Assembly: GCF_004343505.1 (NCBI RefSeq) | Contig: NZ_SLXU01000001.1 | Coordinates: forward strand, 620,001 to 684,000 | Direction of reading: 5' to 3' | Origin: Rhodovulum bhavnagarense | GTDB lineage: Bacteria; Pseudomonadota; Alphaproteobacteria; Rhodobacterales; Rhodobacteraceae | DNA length: 64,000 nucleotides | Part shown: positions 18,777-28,220 of the stretch, piece by piece | Numbering within the stretch: the first letter of the stretch is position 1 | How the letters are laid out: each line of letters begins with the position of its first letter | The notes under the pieces: model-generated | What the model was told of the DNA's origin: nothing | The model's input: only the letters and a program-made list of their open reading frames with translations | The model's database searches: none | Position numbers and translations under genes: made by a program

Positions 18777-19267
18777 TGGCCGAAGAAATCAAATCCCTCG
18801 ACCAGTTGAACGAGGCCGTTTCCGGCGAGGCTTCGGTTCTTGTCGACCTGGACGCCCCGCGCGAACCCGTTCGTGACGAGTTTGGCCGTTCCTATGCCAC
18901 CGGCAAGCGGAAAGATGCAGTCGCCCGTGTCTGGATCAAGCCCGGTTCGGGCAAGGTCACGGTGAACGGTAAGGAAATGCGTGCCTATTTTGCCCGCCCG
19001 GTGTTGCAGATGATCCTGCGTCAGCCGTTTCAGGTGGCGGGCGTGGTCGATCAGTTCGACGTTCAGGCCACCGTCAAGGGCGGCGGTCTGTCGGGCCAGG
19101 CCGGTGCGGTCAAGCACGGCATTTCCAAGGCGTTGCAGCTTTACGATCCCGCTCTGCGCGGCGCATTGAAAGCCGCCGGCTTCCTGACCCGCGACAGCCG
19201 TGTGGTGGAACGCAAGAAATTCGGCCGCCGCAAGGCTCGTCGGAGCTTCCAGTTCTCCAAGCGCTGA
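18773..19267 (+). CDS. rpsI: 30S ribosomal protein S9
   Basis: Protein of 164 residues of the small-subunit head whose C-terminal tail contacts P-site t[23 protein letters not shown] starts the conserved domain near residue 43, [19 protein letters not shown] is the signature, and the tail ends RRSFQFSKR with the terminal Lys-Arg. The acidic 40-residue N-terminal extension is usual in alphaproteobacteria. ATG 18773 overlaps the rplM stop; ATG 18776 is an alternative. A strong terminator follows. Confidence 0.97.
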   Translation: MMAEEIKSLDQLNEAVSGEASVLVDLDAPREPVRDEFGRSYATGKRKDAVARVWIKPGSGKVTVNGKEMRAYFARPVLQMILRQPFQVAGVVDQFDVQATVKGGGLSGQAGAVKHGISKALQLYDPALRGALKAAGFLTRDSRVVERKKFGRRKARRSFQFSKR

Positions 19268-19290
19268 TCTGGCGTTTCGAATACGCATCG

Positions 19291-19326
19291 GGGCCGCGCG
19301 TTTTCGCGCGGCCCTTTTGCTTTTTT
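19291..19326 (+). terminator. Rho-independent terminator of rplM-rpsI
   Basis: A perfect 10-bp stem (GGGCCGCGCG at 19291-19300 with CGCGCGGCCC at 19305-19314) and a TTTT loop are followed by TTTTGCTTTTTT. This is the clearest intrinsic terminator in the window and ends the ribosomal protein operon. Confidence 0.92.
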
Positions 19327-20523
19327 CTATCGCTCGGGGAGGCGGTGCATCAGCACCAGCGCCGAGGCAACCGCCAGGAACGTGCCGGTTGCCAGAGGAC
19401 GGGGGGTGCCGTCGAAAAGCTGTCCCACGGGCAGGGCAAGAATTGCCGACATCACTGTGGATAACGCCCCGATGATCGAGGCAGCCATGCCCGCGATATG
19501 GCCCAGCGGCTCCATGGCCAGGGCGTTCAGGTTGCCCACGGTCAGCCCGAGCATTCCAAAAATTGTGATCGACCAGATCACATAGGCCGGAAATTCTGCC
19601 CAGGGGGCCAAGACACCTGTCCACAGCGCGATCATCATAGCCGCCGACAGGCCAGTCTGCACGATCAGCGTGACACGGATCAGGAACCGCATCCCCAGCT
19701 TGACGACCAGCATGGCGTTGAGAAAACTCGCGCCGCCCGCGATAAACGCGATCAGGCCGAACCATAGCGGAAAACCGTCGCCGCGCCCGAAATACTGGTC
19801 GAACACCTGCTGGGTCGAGGTCAGGAACATGAACAGCACCGAAAAGATCAACGTCTGAACCAGCGTCGCGGTGCGTGCGACGGGATCTGCAAACACCTCG
19901 CCTGCGGCCGCTCTCAGGGGGGCCGCCGCGAGTGGGCGGCGGTTGGTCGAGGGCAATGTTTCGGGCTGACGCAGTGCAAACCACCCCACCGAGAACAAGG
20001 CGAAGACGACAAAGGCGCCGAAAATTCCGCGCCAGCCAAAGAACAGGATGACCAACGCGCCGATGCTGGGTGCCAGGGCGGGCAAAAGGGTAAAGATCAT
20101 CATTACAAAAGACACGATCCGCGCCATGTCGCGGCCGGAATAAAGATCGCGGACGATCGCCAGGCCAACGACCCGCGGCCCCGCTGCGCCAAAGCCTTGC
20201 AGGATGCGCCCCGCAAGCACCAGCTCAAGGGTCTGCCCGATACCGGCCATCAGCGCGCCCGCCACGTAAAGTGCCGAACCGCCCAGGATCACCCGCTTGC
20301 GCCCCAAAGAGTCCGACAGCGGCCCCGCGATCATTGTGCCCAAGCCCATCCCGGCCACGAAAAACGTCACGACGAATTGTGCGTGGTTGATGTTCTCGGG
20401 GGTTAGTTCGGCACCGATCCGGGGCAGGGCGGGCAGCATCGCGTCGATAGAAAAGGCGACCGTCGCATACAAGAGCGCGATCATCGCGATGAACTCTGTC
20501 CGCGAAAGGCGCCGGGTGTTCAT
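19327..20523 (-). CDS. MFS efflux transporter, Bcr/CflA type
   Basis: Inner-membrane protein of 398 residues with about twelve hydrophobic segments. The DHA1 family loop motif between helices 2 and 3 reads GPLSDSLGRKRVILGG, and ILQGFGAAGPRVVGLAIVRD in helix 5 resembles the Bcr/CflA drug-resistance group. The ATG at 20523-20521 has GGAAAGGA just upstream, so a 20-codon longer reading is not used. It is the last gene of a run with the acyl-CoA ligase and the DsbA-like protein. Substrate unknown; export of a small aromatic or antibiotic-like compound is a guess. Confidence 0.85.
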   Translation of the reverse strand: MNTRRLSRTEFIAMIALLYATVAFSIDAMLPALPRIGAELTPENINHAQFVVTFFVAGMGLGTMIAGPLSDSLGRKRVILGGSALYVAGALMAGIGQTLELVLAGRILQGFGAAGPRVVGLAIVRDLYSGRDMARIVSFVMMIFTLLPALAPSIGALVILFFGWRGIFGAFVVFALFSVGWFALRQPETLPSTNRRPLAAAPLRAAAGEVFADPVARTATLVQTLIFSVLFMFLTSTQQVFDQYFGRGDGFPLWFGLIAFIAGGASFLNAMLVVKLGMRFLIRVTLIVQTGLSAAMMIALWTGVLAPWAEFPAYVIWSITIFGMLGLTVGNLNALAMEPLGHIAGMAASIIGALSTVMSAILALPVGQLFDGTPRPLATGTFLAVASALVLMHRLPER

Positions 20524-20625
20524 TCTTTCGTCCTTTCCGGGGGAGGGAGTGCCCTCGTTTTGCGTCAGGGCCGCCCCCCGCACCAGCCGAAATGCCGAAA
20601 GACGGTCAATTCGGTTGTCCGGTGG

Positions 20626-21279
20626 TCACTGAAGCCTCTGCGGGGCCTGCGCGTGCCCCTTTAGCTCTGCAATCACCTTTTCCCACAGCGCGGTGGGCTG
20701 CGCCCCGACCACCACATGGGTATTGGCCAGAATGAACGTGGGAACGCCCGTTACGCCACGTTCTCGTGCATGGATGTCGCTGTCACGGATCGTATCGGCA
20801 TCCGCTTCGCTGGCCAAAAGGCGGGTGATCACCCCTACGTCCATTTCCGCGCGTTCGGCAATCGCCGTCAGAACAACGACGTCGCCAATATCCTGCCCGT
20901 TCTGGAAATAGGCCTCGAACAGGAAGGATACGACTGCCTGCTGCCGCCCCTCGATCCCGGCCCAGTGGATCAGCCGATGCGCATTCAGCGTATTGGGGGT
21001 GCGGCCGATTGCGGCGAAATTGATCACGAGGCCGGCATCGCGGGCGTGTTGGTCGATCTCGGCATAGATCTTTGTGGCCTCGGCCCTGCCGCCGAATTTC
21101 GCCTCGAGATAAGCGCGCCGATCCATGCCCTCCGTGGGCATGTCGGGATTCAACTGGAACGGCAGCCAATTAATCGCGAAGGGATGATCGGGATGGCGCA
21201 TCAGCGCATCATCCAGCAGGTGTTTGCCGATAAGGCACCATGGGCAGATCGGATCGACAAAGATATCAAGCGCGATCAT
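20626..21279 (-). CDS. DsbA family (FrnE-like) thioredoxin-fold oxidoreductase
   Basis: Protein of 217 residues with no signal peptide, so probably cytosolic. An intact CPWC active-site pair (Cys12, Cys15) follows the first beta strand (LDIFVDPICPWC), and the insert includes PFQLNPDMPTEGMDRRAYL; the C-terminal GVTGVPTFIL holds the cis-proline. This is the FrnE/2-hydroxychromene-2-carboxylate isomerase-like branch. ATG 21279-21277 has GAGG upstream; a start at 21291 is possible. It overlaps the end of the upstream acyl-CoA ligase by about 14 bases, so the two are translationally coupled. Confidence 0.85.
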   Translation of the reverse strand: MIALDIFVDPICPWCLIGKHLLDDALMRHPDHPFAINWLPFQLNPDMPTEGMDRRAYLEAKFGGRAEATKIYAEIDQHARDAGLVINFAAIGRTPNTLNAHRLIHWAGIEGRQQAVVSFLFEAYFQNGQDIGDVVVLTAIAERAEMDVGVITRLLASEADADTIRDSDIHARERGVTGVPTFILANTHVVVGAQPTALWEKVIAELKGHAQAPQRLQ

Positions 21280-22795
21280 GTCCGGCCTCATAGCGTTGGC
21301 GGATCAGGCGCCGGTTCAGCTTGCCGTTGGCACCCTTGGGCAACTCGTCCATGTGGACGTAAAGCCGGGGCTGTTTGTAACGCGCCAGCCGTTCTGCCGC
21401 GAAGGCGTGCAGCGCCTCGTCCTCGGCGCGCTCGCCGGTATAGAAAGCGGCGATGACTGTGGTGTCGGCCTTGATGGCGATCTCGGTCGCGGCGACCTCG
21501 TGGATTGCCGGGTGGTCCATCAGGGCGCGCTCGACCTCCAGCGGCGAGACCCGAACGCCGCCTGCGTTCAGCATGTCGTCGGTGCGTCCCAGGTAGGTGA
21601 TCGCGCCATCCTCTGCCATCTGGACCATGTCGCCGGTCAGGAACCATTCGCCGTCGAAACGGTGCTTGGCCTCGGCCTCGGCGCGTAGATAGCCCAGCAT
21701 CAGGCCGGGATCGCGGCCGGATACGGCAAGTTGCCCCGGTTCGCCACGTTCGACCGGCCGGTGACCTGGGTCCAGCACGGCGAGGCGACGCCCCGGTTGC
21801 GGATAGCCAGAGGCGCCCGGCGGCGCGGGCCGCGCCGGGCTGCCCGAGATGAACGTTGAACATTCCGACATGCCCAACGCCTCGTAGACCTCGGTGCCGG
21901 TGGCCTCGATCCATGCGGCGCGGGTGGCTTCGGGCAGTTTCTCGCCTGCCGACAGGCCATGGCGCAGCCGCGGCAGCACCACCTGAGGAAAGTCGCGCAG
22001 CATCGGTCGGTAAACACCGGGTGCGGCGGCAAAGATCGTGGCGTCAAAGCGTTTGAGGAGCAGTGGCAATTGCGCCGGCCGCACGCCGGGGGCGGGGATC
22101 AGGGCGGTCGCGCCTATAGCCCAGGGATCCAGAAGGCCCGTGCCCAGAGTATAGGTCCAGTTGAAGGCGCCCGCGTGCAGCAACCGGTCGTCCTTGGTCA
22201 GACCGTACCAGCCGTCCCACATCATCCGCCGCGCCCAGACCGCGCGATGGGCGTGGATGACGCCGCGCGGCCGGCCCGAGGTGCCCGAGGTATAGACGAC
22301 ATAGGCGGCCCGCTCCGGGTCTCCCATGACATAGTCGGCAGGCGAGGCCTCGTAAAAGGTGCGCTGTCCGGCGATATCCAGAACCGGTGCATCGCAGTGG
22401 TCGGGCAGGGCGATATTCGGCCCTGCCAGGATTGCACCCGGTTGCACCTCGGCAGCCAGTTTCGTGATCTCGGGGCCAGTCAGTTGCGCCGAGGTCGGCA
22501 CCGGTATGAGGCCAGCCGCGATTGCGCCCAAGAATCCGATGGGGAACTCGACCCCGTTGCCCAGGCGTAGCAGGACATGCGCGCCGGGTTGCAGCCCCAT
22601 CTCTGTCAGACCAGTGGCCAGTCCCCGCACCGCGGCGGCAAGGCGGGCATAGCTCCACCGGTCCGCGCCATGGGGGCCGACGATGGCTAGCGCGACCTTG
22701 TCAGGATCGGTTTCGGCCGCGGCCAGGACATGGGCGGCGAGGTTGAACGGGGCGGGGCAGGGGGACGGGGCCCCTTCGTCGAAAAGCGCTTGCAT
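21266..22795 (-). CDS. AMP-dependent acyl-CoA ligase
   Basis: Adenylate-forming enzyme of 509 residues that activates a carboxylic acid as acyl-AMP and then acyl-CoA. Motifs in order: P-loop YTSGTSGRPRGVIH, YEALGMSE, WFLTGDM, YLGRTDDMLNAGG hinge, and the C-terminal catalytic lysine in PKGANGKLNRR. The start is taken as ATG 22795-22793; a longer frame would run into the divergent regulator gene. The sequence is closer to short/aromatic acid ligases than to long-chain FadD, but the acid cannot be named. It heads the ligase-DsbA-MFS set. Confidence 0.88.
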   Translation of the reverse strand: MQALFDEGAPSPCPAPFNLAAHVLAAAETDPDKVALAIVGPHGADRWSYARLAAAVRGLATGLTEMGLQPGAHVLLRLGNGVEFPIGFLGAIAAGLIPVPTSAQLTGPEITKLAAEVQPGAILAGPNIALPDHCDAPVLDIAGQRTFYEASPADYVMGDPERAAYVVYTSGTSGRPRGVIHAHRAVWARRMMWDGWYGLTKDDRLLHAGAFNWTYTLGTGLLDPWAIGATALIPAPGVRPAQLPLLLKRFDATIFAAAPGVYRPMLRDFPQVVLPRLRHGLSAGEKLPEATRAAWIEATGTEVYEALGMSECSTFISGSPARPAPPGASGYPQPGRRLAVLDPGHRPVERGEPGQLAVSGRDPGLMLGYLRAEAEAKHRFDGEWFLTGDMVQMAEDGAITYLGRTDDMLNAGGVRVSPLEVERALMDHPAIHEVAATEIAIKADTTVIAAFYTGERAEDEALHAFAAERLARYKQPRLYVHMDELPKGANGKLNRRLIRQRYEAGHDRA

Positions 22796-22856
22796 GATCC
22801 GGGTGCTAGCCCCGCGGCCTTGCGGTTGCAAGGGGCAAGCACTAGACCGTTATGTC

Positions 22857-23480
22857 ATGGAGGAGATGCGCGAACACAGCCTGATCCACGTCGTCCGCGC
22901 CAGCGGCACCGATGCCCCGCCCGAGGCGGTCGACCTCGGCCAGAGGGTGCGCGAGCTGCGCACCGAAAAGGGCTGGACCCTCGAACAGGCCGCCCAGCAC
23001 GCAGGGCTTGCCCGTTCGACGCTGTCAAAGATCGAGAACGCGCAGATGTCGCCGACCTATGATGCGCTGAAAAAGCTGGCCACGGGCCTTGATATTACCG
23101 TGCCACAGCTTTTCACGCCCCCGCGCGCTGCGCATGGCGGCGGGCGCATGGCGGTGACGCGCAAGGGCGAGGGCGCCAGCCATGCCACCGCCACCTACGA
23201 GCACGAGTTGATGGCCGGCGCCCTCAGCCAAAAGCGGATGATGCCTTATCGCACTCGAATCCGGGCCCGTGACATGGCCGAGTTCGACGGCTGGGTGCGC
23301 CATGCGGGCGAGGAATTCCTCTATGTTCTGACCGGTGTCGTGCAACTTTATACGGAATTCTACGCTCCTGTAGAGATGCGCCGCGGCGATAGCGCCTATT
23401 ACGATGCCGAGATGGGGCATAACGTGATCTCGCTCAGCGAAGAGGATGCCACCGTGCTTTGGGTGACCTCGCTGGAGTGA
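22857..23480 (+). CDS. XRE-family regulator with C-terminal cupin domain
   Basis: Regulator of 207 residues. Residues about 20-80 form a helix-turn-helix of the XRE type (LRTEKGWTLEQAAQHAGLARSTLSKIENAQMSPTY in two helices), and residues about 130-205 a cupin sensor (EEFLYVLTGVVQLYTE, RRGDSAYYDAEMGHNV). Such proteins usually control an adjacent catabolic operon in response to a small ligand. It is divergent from the acyl-CoA ligase with a 61-base shared control region, which suggests direct control of that operon and of itself. ATG 22857 is chosen; ATG 22866 is possible. Confidence 0.85.
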   Translation: MEEMREHSLIHVVRASGTDAPPEAVDLGQRVRELRTEKGWTLEQAAQHAGLARSTLSKIENAQMSPTYDALKKLATGLDITVPQLFTPPRAAHGGGRMAVTRKGEGASHATATYEHELMAGALSQKRMMPYRTRIRARDMAEFDGWVRHAGEEFLYVLTGVVQLYTEFYAPVEMRRGDSAYYDAEMGHNVISLSEEDATVLWVTSLE

Positions 23481-23526
23481 TCGGGGCTATGCCGGTTCCG
23501 GCCTCGCCGTCAAGGCCACTCGCGAC

Positions 23527-25611
23527 TCATGTGGCCGCGGGCTTGATCACTGGTTCCATTTCGGCCAGCACGTCCGCGGAAAGGTGGCACTTGATCCGAT
23601 GCCCTTCGCCCAGGGGGATGTCCGGCGGTAAAACGCGTTCGCAAAGCCGGCCCGGCACACGGTCCTTCCAGCGGCAGCGGGTTTGGAACGGGCAGCCCGG
23701 CGGCGGGTCCATCGCTGAGGGAATATCGCCCTCCAGGACGATCCGGGTCTTTTGCAAATGTGTATCGGCAATGGGGACTGCAGATAGCAGTGCCTCAGTG
23801 TAGGGGTGGTATGGGGGGGCGAAAACCTGCTCTGTAGCGCCGATCTCGACCACGTGGCCGAGATACATCACCATCACCCGGTCACTGAGGTAACGCACGA
23901 TAGACAAGTCGTGGCTGATGAACAGAAGCGTCGTCTTTCGTTCGCGTTGCAAGTCCATGAGCAGGTCGGCGACAGCCGCCTGAACGCTGACATCGAGCGC
24001 CGACACTGGCTCATCCGCCACCACGATCCGCGCGCCCCCCGCAAAGGCCCGCGCGATCCCCACCCTCTGTTTCTGTCCGCCCGACAATTGTCGGGGCCTG
24101 CGGTTTGCAAAGTCGCGGGGAAGTTTCACGAGGTCCAGCATTTCCAGCATACGCGCGCGCCGCTCTGCATCGCTGCGGCCTATGCCGAATACCTCGAGCG
24201 CGCGCATGATCTGAGTTCCTACGCTCATCGAGGGGTTCAACGTGTCGAACGGGTTCTGAAACACCATCTGAACATCGGCAACAAGGGCGCGGCCGCGCTT
24301 GTGGATCGGCTTGTCCTGGATTTCGCGACCATCCAGCGTGATCTTGCCGTCGGTGGCGGTTTCCAGCCCCATCAGCACCTTGGCGAAGGTGGATTTGCCG
24401 CAACCGGATTCGCCCACGATGGCCAGTGTCTCGGCCTCGCGCACATCGAAACTGAGCGTCTCGTTTGCCTTGACTACCCTTTTCCCGCCCGATCCGAACA
24501 AGGTATTGGGCGTGACCTCATAATATTTTCTCAGCCCTTCCATTTCCAGGACAACCTCGCCCACCTGCGCGCGCGCGGCCCTGTCCGGGGCCTGGAGGGG
24601 CTGGTTCCAGTCGATCTCGCGGAACCGCACGCAGCGGGTTTCGTGCCTGTCCTTGCCGGGCACGGGCGCCATGTGAAGGTTTTGCGCATCGCAGCGGCCA
24701 GCTTCGAAATAGGAACAGCGCGGACCGAAGTTGCATCCGCCGGGCCGGTCGTGCGGCAGGGGGAAATTGCCCGGGATCGCCACCAGGGGATGCCTGATCT
24801 TGTCCGCGCCGGGCCTCGGGATCGAGCGGAAAAGAGCCTGTGTATAGGGGTGGCGCATGTCGTCGAACACGTCCTTGATGCTGCCGCGTTCGACCGCCTC
24901 GCCGGAATACATCACGCAGACCCTGTCGCAGACCCCCATCACGAGGCCGAGATTGTGGCTGATGAACAGCATCGAGGTGCCATATTTGCGGCCCAGGTCC
25001 CTGACCAGGTCGACGATCCCCGCTTCGACGGTAACATCCAGCGCGGTGGTGGGTTCGTCGAGGATCAACAGCGAGGGTTTGGACATAAGCGCCATGGCTA
25101 TCACGATGCGCTGTTGCTGCCCTCCTGAAAGCTGGTGGGGATAGGCATTGAGGATGCGGCGTGGATCGGGCAGGCGCACATCCTCGAGCATTCGCAGAGC
25201 CATCGCGCGCGCCTGTTTCGCGGACAGGCCCCCGTGGATCATGGGAACTTCCATCAATTGGCGACCGATCTTCATGGCCGGATTCAGGCTTGCCATCGGT
25301 TCCTGGTAGATCATCGCGATTTCGCAACCACGCAGGTCGCGCAATTCCTCGCGGCCAAGCTGGGCCAGGTCGCGCCCCTTGAACCTTATCGTGCCACCGA
25401 CGATGCGCCCATTCGTGCCCAGGTCCTGCATTACGCCCAACGCCACGGTGGACTTGCCGCAACCGGATTCTCCGACCAGGCCCACCGCTTCGCCGGGTTG
25501 GACGGTGAGAGAAAAATCCATCACCGCCGGGATTTCCCGCGCGCGGGTGAAAAAGCTGATCGAGAGGCTGTCAATCTCCAGGATCGGGCCGTCAGCGTCG
25601 GTTTTTCTCAT
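23527..25611 (-). CDS. Fused double-ATPase subunit of a peptide/nickel-type ABC importer (DppD-DppF)
   Basis: Protein of 694 residues carrying two complete nucleotide-binding domains. The first has GESGCGKST, LSGGQQQR and LLILDEPT; the second, from about residue 350, has GESGCGKST, LSGGQKQR and IVVADEPV. Each domain ends with the oligopeptide-transporter C-terminal region holding Cys clusters (CNFGPRC and CPFQTRC). The usual DppD and DppF polypeptides are thus fused. ATG 25611-25609 has AAAGGA upstream. It is the last gene of the four-gene importer operon and powers import through the two permeases. Confidence 0.93.
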   Translation of the reverse strand: MRKTDADGPILEIDSLSISFFTRAREIPAVMDFSLTVQPGEAVGLVGESGCGKSTVALGVMQDLGTNGRIVGGTIRFKGRDLAQLGREELRDLRGCEIAMIYQEPMASLNPAMKIGRQLMEVPMIHGGLSAKQARAMALRMLEDVRLPDPRRILNAYPHQLSGGQQQRIVIAMALMSKPSLLILDEPTTALDVTVEAGIVDLVRDLGRKYGTSMLFISHNLGLVMGVCDRVCVMYSGEAVERGSIKDVFDDMRHPYTQALFRSIPRPGADKIRHPLVAIPGNFPLPHDRPGGCNFGPRCSYFEAGRCDAQNLHMAPVPGKDRHETRCVRFREIDWNQPLQAPDRAARAQVGEVVLEMEGLRKYYEVTPNTLFGSGGKRVVKANETLSFDVREAETLAIVGESGCGKSTFAKVLMGLETATDGKITLDGREIQDKPIHKRGRALVADVQMVFQNPFDTLNPSMSVGTQIMRALEVFGIGRSDAERRARMLEMLDLVKLPRDFANRRPRQLSGGQKQRVGIARAFAGGARIVVADEPVSALDVSVQAAVADLLMDLQRERKTTLLFISHDLSIVRYLSDRVMVMYLGHVVEIGATEQVFAPPYHPYTEALLSAVPIADTHLQKTRIVLEGDIPSAMDPPPGCPFQTRCRWKDRVPGRLCERVLPPDIPLGEGHRIKCHLSADVLAEMEPVIKPAAT

Positions 25612-25666
25612 GGCGCGGTCCTTTCGGAGGTGGCCGTGATTTTTCCGTATAGAGTCGGCATCGTGC

Positions 25667-27088
25667 TCAATCTTTCAGGCTTTCTTCGCGCAGACCGTCG
25701 GCCAGAAGGTTAAGCCCAAGAACAAGGCTCATGATCGCGACGGCGGGGACGAGCGGCGGGAAGGGAAAGACCTGCAACAAACCTCGCCCCGCATTGATCG
25801 AACTGCCCCAGTCGGGGCTGTCAGGCGGCAGCCCGAGCCCAAAAAAACCAAGCGTCCCCAAAAGGATCGTTGTATAGCCGATACGCAGGCAGAAATCGAC
25901 CAGCAGCGGCCCGCGCGCATTGGGCAAGATTTCCCACAGCATGATATACCATGCGCCCTCGCCGCGGGTCTGGGCGGCGGCCACGTAATCGCGGGTGCGT
26001 ATATCCAGCGTCAGGCCGCGCACGATGCGAAACACGGTCGGCGAATTGACGAAGACCACAGAAACGAAGACGATCAGCACGCCGTCGGGGATCGAGATCA
26101 GCCCCAGCGGGTCGGCATCCCAGGCCAGCCCCAGATACAGCCAGCCGCCAATAAGAAACGTCAGCCCGACCAGGATGTTCCGCCGCATCGGGTGGGTGCG
26201 ATAGCGCGCGTTCCACAGGATCACGAGAAAGATGATCGGAAAGAGAAACAGCACGGCCGCCATGTAGGCCGGAACCCCCATCTCCACGATCTCGGGTGTG
26301 ACGAGCAAGAAGAACAGCAGGATCACCGGGAAGGCCATCACGAGATTGGCGGCAAAGGACAGGATCGAGTCGAACCGACCGCCAAGGTATCCCGCTGGCA
26401 GCCCCAGTACGATCCCCACCATGAAGGCAAAAAGGGTAGCCGCCGGCGCGATTGCCAGCACCACCCGCGCACCCGCCACCATGCGCGAGAACACGTCGCG
26501 TGCCAGCATGTCGCCCCCCAGAAGGTAATGATCGAACTGTCCCTGCGCCGGATTGGCCAGCGGTGTGCCCGGCGCCCTGTTCTTCATTCCAGGCAGAACG
26601 TCGCGCACAGGGTCGAAAGTCACGATCATTTCGGCGAAAACGGCAGTAAATACCCAGAACAAGACCAGCCCCAGCCCGATCATGCCCACCGGGTTGTCAA
26701 ACAGATGACCATAAAGGCCCAGGCGTCTCCGAAACGCGAAAGACAGCGCAAAGGTCAGCCCCAGTGCGATCCAGACCGGCAAGAACCGGGTCGAAAGATA
26801 TCCGATGATCCCCTTTTGATCGGGCGGTAAAAGAATGCCGCCGACAAGATAGGCCAGCGCGACCACGACGAGGGCGCCCAGTGCCAGGGACAGCCCCCCC
26901 CGCGTGAGGCGATATGCAAGGGGGCTGTGGCGTGCGGCGGTGCCCGGTGCGTGTTGCAACCGCTGCCCGGCGGTCAAGAGCGCGACGAACATATGCGCGA
27001 TGGCCGCGATCCCAAACGCCAGCACGGCCGCCCCGATCGCGGGGTTCAGCCATGGCCCAAGCGCGCCAGTCCAGCTCAGCTGTTCCAT
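25667..27088 (-). CDS. ABC importer permease, DppC-type, enlarged
   Basis: Inner-membrane permease of 473 residues, far longer than typical DppC (about 280-300). The C-terminal half has the family core: HYLLGGDMLARDVFSRMV, the EAA loop around DYVAAAQTRGEGAWYIML and GLGLPPDSPDWGSSI. Extra material is an N-terminal extension of about 150 residues with roughly four hydrophobic segments, and an insert of about 75 residues with two hydrophobic segments between LFFLLVTPEIVEMG and the EAA region. ATG 27088-27086 is chosen because GGAG lies seven bases upstream; ATG 27094 is adjacent. Substrate not known. Confidence 0.88.
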   Translation of the reverse strand: MEQLSWTGALGPWLNPAIGAAVLAFGIAAIAHMFVALLTAGQRLQHAPGTAARHSPLAYRLTRGGLSLALGALVVVALAYLVGGILLPPDQKGIIGYLSTRFLPVWIALGLTFALSFAFRRRLGLYGHLFDNPVGMIGLGLVLFWVFTAVFAEMIVTFDPVRDVLPGMKNRAPGTPLANPAQGQFDHYLLGGDMLARDVFSRMVAGARVVLAIAPAATLFAFMVGIVLGLPAGYLGGRFDSILSFAANLVMAFPVILLFFLLVTPEIVEMGVPAYMAAVLFLFPIIFLVILWNARYRTHPMRRNILVGLTFLIGGWLYLGLAWDADPLGLISIPDGVLIVFVSVVFVNSPTVFRIVRGLTLDIRTRDYVAAAQTRGEGAWYIMLWEILPNARGPLLVDFCLRIGYTTILLGTLGFFGLGLPPDSPDWGSSINAGRGLLQVFPFPPLVPAVAIMSLVLGLNLLADGLREESLKD

Positions 27089-27101
27089 CGACATTCTCCG
27101 G

Positions 27102-28157
27102 TCACGATACACGGATGCGCGGGTTGAGCAGCGCATAGCCGATATCGGAAATCAGCTGTGTGACCAGCACCACGACAACGGCCACGACCGATACCGCAAG
27201 CAGCAGGTCGATATCGTTGTTCTGTGCCCCCTGCACCAGCGCGTCACCGAAGCCGGGATATACGAATAGCGCCTCGACGATGACTACCCCGGTCAAGAGC
27301 CATGGAAATTGTAGCATTACGATTGTGAAGGGCGCGATCAGGGCGTTGCGCAGGGCGTGGCGCAAGACGATGTCGCGAAACTTGACACCCTTCAGGCGCG
27401 CGGTGCGGATGTATTGCGCGGTCATCACTTCGGCCATGCTGGCCCGGGTCATCCGAGCGATATAGCCCATGCCGTAAAGCGCGATGGTCGCGACCGGCAG
27501 GGTGAAATTCTCGAATGTGATGCCGTTCACCGCGGACTTGGCCGAACCGGTGAACCATTTTAGCCCGACCGCCGATGATGCGAAGACCACCACGAACACG
27601 ACACCCGAGACGTATTCCGGCGTCGAGGTCGATGCGATGGAGATGGTCGATAGCGTCCTGTCCGTGACAGAGCCTTCGCGCATCCCGGCCAGAACCCCGA
27701 AGATCAAGGCCAGCGGAACCATTGTAGCGAAGGCCCAGAACATCAGAACTCCTGTGCGCGCCAGTCTCTCGGTGACAAGGTCGGAAACGGGTACGCGGAA
27801 CTTCGTGGAATAGCCCCATTCTCCTTGCAACACGCCGCAATAGCGCGGGACGCGCTCGATGCTGGTCGACCGCACGCCCCGCAGGCAGCGCCCGCCGACC
27901 ACGTTGCCCGCGGCATCGGTCGCGACCGATGCGGGCACCACGCCCAGCCATTCGCCATAACGTCGCAGGATCGGCGCGCTATAGCCATTGCGCTCCAGCC
28001 AGCTATGCACCTCGTCATCGGTGATGCGGGTGCCGGCCTGGGTCTTGGCCAGCTTTTCGAGGTTGGGCGGCAGGTTGGTCAGCGCGAATACGATCAGCGT
28101 CATGCACAGCGCCGTCAGCACCATCACGCCCAGCCGGCGCAGGATGAAGAGAGCCAT
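27102..28157 (-). CDS. ABC importer permease, DppB-type
   Basis: Inner-membrane permease of 351 residues with six main hydrophobic segments. The N-terminal MALFILRRLGVMVLTAL and the EAA-loop region (YIRTARLKGVKFRDIVLRHALRNAL) fit the DppB/OppB family. The periplasmic loop after helix 1 is enlarged (about residues 30-125) and includes two Cys residues (GGRCLRG and RYCGVL) that could form a disulfide. AGGAGGGG lies just upstream of the ATG. It sits between the binding-protein gene and the enlarged DppC-type permease. Confidence 0.92.
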   Translation of the reverse strand: MALFILRRLGVMVLTALCMTLIVFALTNLPPNLEKLAKTQAGTRITDDEVHSWLERNGYSAPILRRYGEWLGVVPASVATDAAGNVVGGRCLRGVRSTSIERVPRYCGVLQGEWGYSTKFRVPVSDLVTERLARTGVLMFWAFATMVPLALIFGVLAGMREGSVTDRTLSTISIASTSTPEYVSGVVFVVVFASSAVGLKWFTGSAKSAVNGITFENFTLPVATIALYGMGYIARMTRASMAEVMTAQYIRTARLKGVKFRDIVLRHALRNALIAPFTIVMLQFPWLLTGVVIVEALFVYPGFGDALVQGAQNNDIDLLLAVSVVAVVVVLVTQLISDIGYALLNPRIRVS

Positions 28158-28220
28158 CGGCCCCTCCTGTCATGTCTCCCCAGGCGCCGGTGCCCGGTCC
28201 AATGTGCCGGCCCTTGCCAG

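Noticed and set aside
23806-25128. 440-codon plus-strand frame opposite the fused ATPase
   Set aside because: Both ABC ATPase domains on the minus strand are intact, and the plus frame shows no recognisable motif.
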